Assembly (NCBI RefSeq): GCF_001298105.1
Contig: NZ_LGJH01000146.1
Span: forward strand, 1 to 64,000
Direction: 5' to 3'
Length of the DNA: 64,000 bases
Source of the DNA: Novosphingobium sp. ST904
Lineage (GTDB): Bacteria > Pseudomonadota > Alphaproteobacteria > Sphingomonadales > Sphingomonadaceae
Shown: in pieces, positions 54,830 to 64,000 of the stretch
How the letters are laid out: each line of letters begins with the position of its first letter
Numbering within the stretch: the first letter of the stretch is position 1
Program-made: the position numbers and the translations under genes
The notes under the pieces: generated by a model
Databases searched by the model: none
What the model saw: only the letters and a program-made list of their open reading frames with translations
What the model was told of the DNA's origin: nothing

Positions 54830-56179
54830 TTACGAGGCCGGCGTAGTCTTGGAAGCGGCATAAGCCGACCAGAGCTTGGCGATCGGTGCGCGCGTGCCGG
54901 TGACCTTGGCGAGGCTGGCTTGCGCATCGGCGGCCTTGCCCTGCATGGCCTGAGCCATGCCGAGGCGGAGATTCGCCTTGTTGGCATCGACGCCGGGCTT
55001 GCCGAGCGCGACCTTGTAAAGTTCTTCGGCCTTCGCGTACTGCTCGTAGCTCAGGAAGACGTCCGCCGAGCCGGTCACGGAGGCGGCCGTTGCGGCAGGC
55101 TTGAGAGCGTCGCGTTCGGCGGCCGGAAGCGATGCCTTGTCCGCCGCAACGCGGCCGGCGCTGTTGGCACGGTCCTGGCCGACCTCGGCCTGGGTCAGAA
55201 GACCCTTCGCAAGGCCCTGGTCCATGACCTTGACGGCTTCGCCCGGGAACGCGCGCGGATCGACGTTCTGGATATATTCGAAGTAATCCCGCTTGTCCTT
55301 CATCGAGCCCGTCGCGAACATCAGGCGCATCAGGTCGATGTTTTCCTGGTTCTGGAGCGAGGCAAGCTGGCGCACGATCGAGATCGAGATATTCCACGAC
55401 GCCACGCTGGGGTAGTACTGCGCCAGCATGGCGGCATATTCGGTCGACGGCGCAAGTTGCTTGGCGTCGTAGGAGGCCTGGAGCGCGCTACGGATCGAGC
55501 TTTCGTTCGGCTTGGTGCCGTTTGCCTTCGCCGCCTCAAGCTCCTTCTGGACCATGGCCAGAGCCGCCTGCGGGTTGTTCGAACGCTTGTAGGAATCCGC
55601 CAGCAGCGGCTGGATCATGTTCTGCTGGTCACGGTAACCCGCGTCGAAGGACTGCTGGAGATAGCGTGCGGCAACGTCGTACTGCGCGCTCTGATAAGCG
55701 GTGACGCCGGCGAGATACTGGACCTGACCCAGCGTTTCCGGGCTGGTCTGGCCGCTGTCGAGCATCATGACGAGACCCTTGTGCTGCAAGGCGGGGTCAT
55801 TCATCAGAACGCCGACATTGCGCGTCATCTCGCCCTGCTTGAGCTTGTCGATCGGCTGCTGCGCGGCTGCGCCCGCCGTCTGGAGCTGCGCCAGGATACC
55901 GCCCATGGCCGCGTCCACTTCGGCGCGTGCGGCGGTCTTCTCGGCATCCGTCTGCGCGGCCTTGGCCTTGTCCGAGGCGGCCTTCACGGCGGGATTTGCC
56001 TGGGCGTCGGCAATAGCCTTGTCCACCGGAGCGGCGACGGCGGCGTATTCCTTCGAGAACGTCGCCTTGGCAGGCGCCTTTTCCTTGGCGACAGCCGCCA
56101 CGGGAGCAACCGCGGCGGCCATTCCGCCAGTCATGGCCACAGCCAGGGCAACACGGGAAATCAGGAACTTGCGAGCCAT
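54830..56179 (-). CDS. Exported TPR-like repeat protein
   Basis: 449 residues with an N-terminal signal peptide (VALAVAMTGGMAAAVAPVAA). After an Ala/Lys-rich helical region come TPR/Sel1-like helical repeats: LAGVTAYQSAQYDVAARYLQ, PLLADSYKRSNNPQAALAMV and SYEQYAKAEELYKVALGKPG. It is probably a periplasmic scaffold, with no enzymatic motif. GAGGAG precedes the start. It is divergent from gyrA across a 317-base gap. Confidence 0.8.
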   Translation of the reverse strand: MARKFLISRVALAVAMTGGMAAAVAPVAAVAKEKAPAKATFSKEYAAVAAPVDKAIADAQANPAVKAASDKAKAAQTDAEKTAARAEVDAAMGGILAQLQTAGAAAQQPIDKLKQGEMTRNVGVLMNDPALQHKGLVMMLDSGQTSPETLGQVQYLAGVTAYQSAQYDVAARYLQQSFDAGYRDQQNMIQPLLADSYKRSNNPQAALAMVQKELEAAKANGTKPNESSIRSALQASYDAKQLAPSTEYAAMLAQYYPSVASWNISISIVRQLASLQNQENIDLMRLMFATGSMKDKRDYFEYIQNVDPRAFPGEAVKVMDQGLAKGLLTQAEVGQDRANSAGRVAADKASLPAAERDALKPAATAASVTGSADVFLSYEQYAKAEELYKVALGKPGVDANKANLRLGMAQAMQGKAADAQASLAKVTGTRAPIAKLWSAYAASKTTPAS

Positions 56180-56496
56180 TTAGGCCTACTCCTCATCAAG
56201 ACACGTGGAGGCGCGCCCGAAAGCGGGACTCCGTAAAAATTGCAGTGCCGGTTTGGCGTCGAATTGAACGCTTGGCAACCTCGCCCGGCGATTAGAAGGC
56301 CGCCACTGAACGCTGATTGAATGCAATTCGTCGCAGCCCGAACGGTTCCCTGCGCCTCGCAAGACCAACTCGCCCCATAAGTGTGGAAAAAGAGCGCCTC
56401 CTTGGCGCGGTGGCACCTGTTCAGGTGGCTTTCCCCCCGCGCATGTCCTAGGGCGATCCATCACCCTTTGTCCCGCAGCAACGAACGATCCAGCGC
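56180..56496. other. Divergent upstream region of gyrA and the TPR-like gene
   Basis: A 317-base noncoding interval that must hold the gyrA promoter and the promoter of the TPR-like gene. I cannot point to a clear -35/-10 pair and see no conserved RNA. The GAGGAG ribosome site for the TPR-like gene lies at its left edge. Confidence 0.6.
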
Positions 56497-59321
<2,825 letters not shown>

Positions 59322-59325
<4 letters not shown>

Positions 59326-59666
59326 GCGATACCGTCGCCTACAAGATTCTGACCGGGGAGCAGCTTGAACGGCTGCTCTCCGACAGGGTCTTCACCGGCG
59401 CGCCTGTCGATCTGGCGGACGGTTACATCCATATGTCGACCGCCGATCAGGCGCAGGAAACGCTGGACAAGCACTTCGCCGGACAGACCGGCCTTGCTAT
59501 TGCCGTGGTGGACCTCGGCGTGCTGGGCGATGCGGTGAAGTGGGAAGTCTCGCGTGGCGGCGCGCTGTTTCCGCACATCTATGCCGATCTTCCACTCTCT
59601 GCCGTGCTCGCTCACGGCCCTGTGGTTCGTGGTGATGACGGGAAGCTGATCCTGCCCCCTGCCTGA
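59322..59666 (+). CDS. DUF952 protein
   Basis: 114 residues from GTG 59322 (GTGA overlap with gyrA). [40 protein letters not shown] and [17 protein letters not shown] are the DUF952 signature; HMST and the FPHIYADLP motif are conserved. It is related by fold to ADP-ribosyltransferase-like proteins; function unknown. Translationally coupled to gyrA. Confidence 0.9.
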
Positions 59667-59670
59667 ACGT

Positions 59671-60301
59671 TCAGTCCGGGCGTGACCGCAATTCGCCGGT
59701 CACCCCGGTTGCCAGCACCAGATTTCCGACAAAGAACAGTGGCCAGGCGATTTGCCAGGACGGCCATTCCAGCGCGATCAGGCAGGCCACGACCACGATC
59801 AGCGCGCCGCTTCCGACCCGCGCACGCACGAAAGTGCTGGCCCAGGCGCTTGCCGCCATCCCGCCGAGTGCCAGCCCCTGAAATGCCGGCGCCGCTCCTC
59901 GGTCGGTGTTCGTCAGTAACAGGAAAACAAGCGGGGTCAGCAGTAGCAGCGCTGTGGCGAAGATCTTCCGGGCCATCGCAAGATCGCGGCGCAAATGGTT
60001 CAGAAACAGAGCAATTCCCATGACGTGCCCGATAATCATCAGAACCGTGGCCGGGGTAGTCGTAGAGGTCATGGAGCGCCGCACCTGTCCCTTCCAACAC
60101 CAGCATCGCAGCCAGAGTCCGGGTGTCCTTCCCGCGATGCCGCAAGACCGCATAAACGGCCAGAAGGAGGAAAGGCAGCGCCTTGAGCGCCAGCAGATAA
60201 AGCCCCGGCATCGTGCTGTTGCGACACCATAGGAACAGAACCGCCGCGACTATGGCCGCAAGCAGCCAGGGGCGGCGTTCGATCAGGGCGCGCTTGGGCA
60301 T
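59671..60301 (-). CDS. YhhN-like (lysoplasmalogenase family) membrane protein, frame broken once
   Basis: Start at ATG 60301 (MPKRALIERRPWLLAAIVAA). Hydrophobic helices in two frames join if one base is removed from the G4 run at 60053-60056, giving DLYDYPATVLMIIGHVMGIA and 209 residues with about seven or eight membrane helices. The GIGH-like pattern IIGHVMGIALFLNHL and the helix count recall the YhhN/TMEM86 family. Convergent with the DUF952 gene. Family call is moderate. Confidence 0.65.
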
Positions 60302-60400
60302 TCGCTGAACTCTCCGGTTGCGGCGCGGCTTCGGGATTTGCCTTTTTAGCCGCAGCACCACCCTTCCCTGATGCCACGCAAAGGTCTAGGCGCAAGCGCC

Positions 60401-61750
60401 ATGACACAAGACGTCCACATCATCGGCGGCGGCCTGGCCGGCAGCGAGGCCGCCTGGCAACTTGGGCGGCGCGGTTTCCGCGTCCGTCTCTCGGAAATGC
60501 GCGGAACCGGAGAGCGTAGCCCGGCCCACCAGGGCGACGGTCTCGCAGAACTGGTCTGCTCCAATTCCTTCCGCTCCGACGACCACGAAAAGAACGCCGT
60601 AGGCCTGCTGCACCATGAGATGCGCGGCTGCGATTCGCTGATCATGTCTGCCGCGGCCAAGGCACAGGTGCCTGCCGGTTCGGCACTGGCAGTGGACCGC
60701 GATGTCTTCTCCGCCGAAGTGGAAGCTCGGCTGTCGGCCTTGCCCAATGTCGAGATCGTGCGAGAGCGGATCGACACGCTCCCCGAAACAGGAACGACTA
60801 TCGTTGCCACCGGTCCGCTGACGGCGGAATCGCTCGCCGGCAGCATCGGCCGCGCGACCGGTTCGGACAGTCTTGCCTTCTTCGACGCCATAGCGCCGAT
60901 CGTTTATCGTGACTCGATCGACATGGACGTATGCTGGATGGCTTCCCGCTGGGACAAGGGCGAAACCAAGGACTACATCAACTGCCCGATGGACAAGGAC
61001 CAGTACCTTGCGTTCCATCAGGCCCTCCTCAACGGCGAGAAGACAGCCTTCAAGGAATGGGAAGAAAATACCCCCTACTTCGACGGATGCATGCCTATCG
61101 AGGTCATGGCCGAGCGCGGCGTCGAAACGCTGCGATTCGGACCGATGAAGCCGGTCGGGCTCGACAATCCGCACTGGGCGACCCCGGAACATCCCAATGG
61201 CCGCTGGGCCTATGCGGTCGTCCAGCTCCGCCAGGACAACAAGCTCGGCACGATCTGGAACATGGTCGGCTTCCAGACCAAGCTGAAGCATGCCGAGCAG
61301 GTTCGCCTGTTCCGAACGATCCCGGGCCTGGAGAATGCCGAATTCGCGCGGCTCGGCGGACTTCACCGTAACACGTTCCTCAACTCGCCGATCCTGCTGG
61401 ACCGCCAGTTTCGTCTCAAGACCGCACTCCATGTGCGGTTCGCAGGCCAGATCACCGGCTGCGAAGGCTATGTCGAAAGCGCCGCAGTAGGCTTGATGGC
61501 CGGACTGATGACGGCAGCCGAACTCTCCGGTCGGGACTGGCAGACGCCGCCGCGAACGACGGCACTGGGCGCTCTGCTCTCCCACATCACCGGCGATGCC
61601 GAGGCGGAGACCTATCAGCCGATGAACGTGAATTTCGGCTTGTTCCCGCCGCTTCACGACGTGAAGAAGAAGCAGCGCAAGGAAGCCTATACCTCGCGCG
61701 CCAAGGAAGAGATCGCGCCCTGGCTTGAAGGTCTGGTGCCGACAGCCTGA
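60401..61750 (+). CDS. trmFO: Methylenetetrahydrofolate-tRNA uracil-54 methyltransferase
   Basis: 449 residues from ATG 60401. The FAD-binding motif [20 protein letters not shown] is followed by [20 protein letters not shown], the TrmFO-specific [11 protein letters not shown] element. [26 protein letters not shown]-type [13 protein letters not shown] and [20 protein letters not shown] are also diagnostic. It methylates U54 in tRNA using folate. Intact; divergent from the YhhN-like gene and followed by a terminator. Confidence 0.97.
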   Translation: MTQDVHIIGGGLAGSEAAWQLGRRGFRVRLSEMRGTGERSPAHQGDGLAELVCSNSFRSDDHEKNAVGLLHHEMRGCDSLIMSAAAKAQVPAGSALAVDRDVFSAEVEARLSALPNVEIVRERIDTLPETGTTIVATGPLTAESLAGSIGRATGSDSLAFFDAIAPIVYRDSIDMDVCWMASRWDKGETKDYINCPMDKDQYLAFHQALLNGEKTAFKEWEENTPYFDGCMPIEVMAERGVETLRFGPMKPVGLDNPHWATPEHPNGRWAYAVVQLRQDNKLGTIWNMVGFQTKLKHAEQVRLFRTIPGLENAEFARLGGLHRNTFLNSPILLDRQFRLKTALHVRFAGQITGCEGYVESAAVGLMAGLMTAAELSGRDWQTPPRTTALGALLSHITGDAEAETYQPMNVNFGLFPPLHDVKKKQRKEAYTSRAKEEIAPWLEGLVPTA

Positions 61751-61761
61751 CCTTGTAATCC

Positions 61762-61790
61762 AGACGTCCCGGAATCGATCCGGGACGTCT
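61762..61790. terminator. Hairpin between convergent trmFO and EF-hand gene
   Basis: AGACGTCCCGGA, loop ATCGA, TCCGGGACGTCT: perfect 12-base arms, directly touching the stop of the EF-hand gene (TAG on minus, 61791-61793) and 11 bases after the trmFO stop. Likely serves both directions. Confidence 0.8.
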
Positions 61791-62270
61791 CTAGGATCCG
61801 CAACTGCACTTGGGTTTGGGTTTGGGCTTGGCCGGGGGCGGCGCGGTCTTTCTGAATTCGCCCGGTGTCAGCGATTGATCGCGATTCGTATCGGCGCCAT
61901 CGAATTTCGTGACGGTCGCGACCGCCCATTCCTCAAACGTTAGGAGGTTGTTGCCGTCCTTGTCGAGCTTTCGGAAGGCATCGACTCGTGTCGACAGCAT
62001 TTCGTTGCGGGTGATCCGGCCGTCGCGGTCACGATCATAGCGGCCAAAGCGGCGCTGTTCGCGCGTCTGCTCGGTAGCTTCCGGAAGGTCCGGCCCTTCA
62101 ATGTCGGTGAGATCAGCACTTGGCACGCCCTGCGGGTCAGGTGGAGCGACCGAAGCCAGCGGCAACGGCGCTGCCTTTTCCACCTCGGCCCGGCCCTGTA
62201 GCCAGAACAGACCCAGCGACAGCATCACGAACACCGTGAGGCCGCCGAGGATGAAGCGCTGCATCGCCAA
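61791..62270 (-). CDS. Membrane-anchored EF-hand calcium-binding protein
   Basis: 159 residues. An N-terminal membrane helix or signal (FILGGLTVFVMLSLGLFWLQ) is followed by a Pro-rich linker and three EF-hand loops: DRDRDGRITRNE, DKDGNNLLTFEE and DTNRDQSLTPGE, each with the 1-3-5-12 acidic pattern. The end is a Lys/Pro tail with two cysteines (KPKPKPKCSCGS). It probably binds calcium in the periplasm. No link to neighbours is evident. Confidence 0.85.
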   Translation of the reverse strand: MAMQRFILGGLTVFVMLSLGLFWLQGRAEVEKAAPLPLASVAPPDPQGVPSADLTDIEGPDLPEATEQTREQRRFGRYDRDRDGRITRNEMLSTRVDAFRKLDKDGNNLLTFEEWAVATVTKFDGADTNRDQSLTPGEFRKTAPPPAKPKPKPKCSCGS

Positions 62271-62347
62271 ATCTCCCTCAAACGCGCGCGGCTTATCCGC
62301 TTACTGCCGCGCCATCGGGAAATTACATCTCTGTTATCGCTGGAATG

Positions 62348-63028
62348 TCAGCGGCCAAGCAGGCCGATGCGCATGGCCTTGAAGACACTGCGCGCCGATC
62401 CGCTGCCGCCGCGAGCCAGATTGTCCCGGGCCAGCCCTTCAAGGACGGCCAATGGACGCAGGCTCCTCGAAACGCGTGGGGACGCACCCTTTTCTCCCTG
62501 GACAAGTCGGCGCACGACCACGCTTTCGCCAGGATGATTGAGCTTGGTCGCAAGATCCGCAAGGGCCCAGCGCCGGCCCAGGACCTGCGCCGCATCTGCC
62601 TCGTCTTCCCGGCCAAGCGTTCTTGCAAGCGCGGCGAATGCGGCAGCCCGCCCGTCGACCATCTCCTCAAGCGCGGCCGGAGCAAGCGGAGCTTCGCCGG
62701 TGAGCGCCTCCCAGCCATTCACCAGCGGGACGAGCATGGCGTTCGCGCCTTTCCAGCTACGCAGCACCGCAAGCAGGGGCTCACCCTCAGGCCATTCGCT
62801 GGCGTCGCGTCCCAGCGTTTCCCGCCACCAGGCAAGCCGGATCTGCGCCATCATCGGCTCGCGCGAATGCCGCAAAAGCCCTGCAAGGCGTTGATCGAGC
62901 GCGAGCAGTGCCAAAGTCGGCAGACGTGCGCGAGATGGCGCATAGGCGAGCGCCAGTTGCATGGTCTGCGGCAGCATCGGCAGAAGCTGATCTTCCGGGC
63001 GGCTTTCGGGGGCGGGTTGCTTGGACAC
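62348..63028 (-). CDS. Squalene/phytoene synthase-like protein (NDUFAF6-type)
   Basis: 226 residues. All-helical with ALAYAPSRARLPTLALLALD, EPMMAQIRLAWWRETLGRD (the diagnostic AWWRE motif) and LEEMVDGRAAAFAAL. The Asp-rich catalytic motifs of true squalene or phytoene synthases are not present (only DQRLAGLL), and the protein is short. It therefore resembles the NDUFAF6-like subgroup linked to complex I assembly; function uncertain. Confidence 0.75.
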   Translation of the reverse strand: MSKQPAPESRPEDQLLPMLPQTMQLALAYAPSRARLPTLALLALDQRLAGLLRHSREPMMAQIRLAWWRETLGRDASEWPEGEPLLAVLRSWKGANAMLVPLVNGWEALTGEAPLAPAALEEMVDGRAAAFAALARTLGREDEADAAQVLGRRWALADLATKLNHPGESVVVRRLVQGEKGASPRVSRSLRPLAVLEGLARDNLARGGSGSARSVFKAMRIGLLGR

Positions 63029-63151
63029 GGCGTCTCTCTAGCCCGCCCTGCCCCTTGCGCAAGTGCGTAACACGCCAAACGCAAGACGGCGGCGGAACCT
63101 TCGTTCCGCCGCGTCTCGATTGTCACTGCCTGGGCAGCTTCCGCGCAAGGA

Positions 63152-64000
63152 TCAGCGATAGCAGACCTTGCGGACAGCCTCGACGATGCGCGGCGTGTCG
63201 ATCAGCGCAAGCTTTTCGAGGTTGGCCGCGTAAGGCAGCGGCACGTCCTCGTTGCAGACGCGGACAACCGGTGCGTCGAGGTTGTCGAAGCCTTCCTCCA
63301 TGCAGATCGCGGAAATTTCCGAAGCGATCGAGCAAACCGGGAAGCCTTCTTCGGCCACGACGATGCGGTTGGTCTTGGCGAGGCTCGCCAGCACCGTTTC
63401 CTTGTCGAGCGGACGCAGGGTGCGAAGGTCGATGACTTCGGCATCGATGCCTTCACCGGCCAGCTGCTCGGCCGCTTCGAGAGCGAGGCCGACGCCGATC
63501 GAGTAGGACACGATGGTCACGTCCTTGCCTTCGCGCATGATCCGCGCCTTGCCGATCGGCAGGACGTGATCGTCGAGTTCGGGCAGTTCGAAGGTACGGC
63601 CGTAGACCAGTTCGTTCTCGAGGAACACGACCGGGTCTTCGCTACGGATCGCTGCCTTCAGCAGGCCCTTGGCGTCCGACGCGTCGTAAGGCGCGATCAC
63701 GACGAGGCCGGGCACGTTGGCATACCACGGGCCGTAGTTCTGCGAGTGCTGCGCGCCGACGCGCGATGCCGCGCCGTTGGGGCCGCGGAACACGATCGGG
63801 CACCGCATCTGGCCACCCGACATGTAGTTGGTCTTGGCCGCCGAGTTGATGATGTGATCGATCGCCTGCATGGCGAAGTTGAACGTCATGAACTCGATCA
63901 CCGGACGCAGACCGCCCATCGCGGCGCCGGTGCCGATGCCGGCAAAGCCGTATTCGGTGATCGGCGTATCGATCACGCGCTGCGGGCCGAACTCTTCCAG
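63152..64000 (-). CDS. pdhB: Pyruvate dehydrogenase E1 beta subunit (5' part outside window)
   Basis: The frame is open to the right edge; 282 residues are visible. [20 protein letters not shown] and [20 protein letters not shown], then [20 protein letters not shown], the C-terminal [20 protein letters not shown] and [20 protein letters not shown] are E1-beta signatures, including the C-terminal transketolase-like domain. It partners with E1 alpha to decarboxylate pyruvate with thiamine diphosphate; the N-terminal lipoyl domain found in some alphaproteobacterial E1 beta would lie outside the window. Lipoate for the complex is made by LipA in this window. Confidence 0.96.
   Translation of the reverse strand: MEEFGPQRVIDTPITEYGFAGIGTGAAMGGLRPVIEFMTFNFAMQAIDHIINSAAKTNYMSGGQMRCPIVFRGPNGAASRVGAQHSQNYGPWYANVPGLVVIAPYDASDAKGLLKAAIRSEDPVVFLENELVYGRTFELPELDDHVLPIGKARIMREGKDVTIVSYSIGVGLALEAAEQLAGEGIDAEVIDLRTLRPLDKETVLASLAKTNRIVVAEEGFPVCSIASEISAICMEEGFDNLDAPVVRVCNEDVPLPYAANLEKLALIDTPRIVEAVRKVCYR

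Noticed and set aside
56180..56496. Riboswitch or small RNA upstream of gyrA
   Set aside because: No known conserved RNA motif could be recognised by eye; the region is left as promoter space.

Overview
The window comes from a high-GC alphaproteobacterium, most likely a sphingomonad (Novosphingobium/Sphingobium type). The main clues are the dusB-ntrB-ntrC-ntrY-ntrX-hfq-hflX gene order, an IspD-IspF fusion, a tandem two-domain Hfq, and the mltB/rlpA/dacC-tmk-holB-metG-tatD run. This assignment is inferred from gene content and order; no database search was possible.

Bases 1 to about 28 kb hold an HK97/lambda-like siphoprophage, nearly all on the minus strand. Reading the minus strand downward from about 24.7 kb: a divergent switch (CI-type S24 repressor on plus, small HTH protein on minus, a palindromic operator between them); a PD-(D/E)XK nuclease; a protein with a Pro/Ala tail; a CHC2/TOPRIM primase and RepA-type helicase; a small coupled gene containing iteron-like repeats; a RuvC-like resolvase; a DUF6378 protein and other small proteins; an HNH nuclease; a ParB-like/DNA methyltransferase; terminases; HK97 portal, protease and capsid; connector, closure and tail-completion proteins; tail tube; tail chaperone with a -1 slippery site; tape measure; and tail-tip/fibre genes. 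The tail end meets a truncated serine recombinase running in from the left edge. No lysis cassette is visible.

Bases 25.6-31.1 kb, on the plus strand, hold an integration and cargo module: a small protein, a DUF2924 protein, a large serine integrase and an HTH protein with overlapping start/stop codons, then a KAP-family P-loop NTPase and an AT-rich SHOCT/transmembrane protein. The segment ends at the 3' side of tRNA-Ser(UGA). The NTPase/SHOCT pair is the best candidate for an undescribed (possibly defensive) system.

Bases 31.5-64 kb are core chromosome: peptidoglycan enzymes, tmk-holB-metG-tatD-metallohydrolase, mazG, hflX-hfq, the two Ntr two-component pairs, dusB, ispDF, cinA-type amidase, a RatA/Coq10-type START protein, lipA, carbonic anhydrase, gyrA, trmFO, a calcium-binding EF-hand protein and the 3' part of pdhB.

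A caveat applies throughout. About a dozen genes, in the prophage and in the conserved core (ntrX, ntrY, ntrB, hfq, cinA, a YhhN-like gene, terL, tape measure, tail fibre and others), are each broken by one-base indels, mostly in short homopolymers or CG runs. This looks like consensus error rather than gene decay. Those genes are annotated over their full extent with the probable indel site stated.
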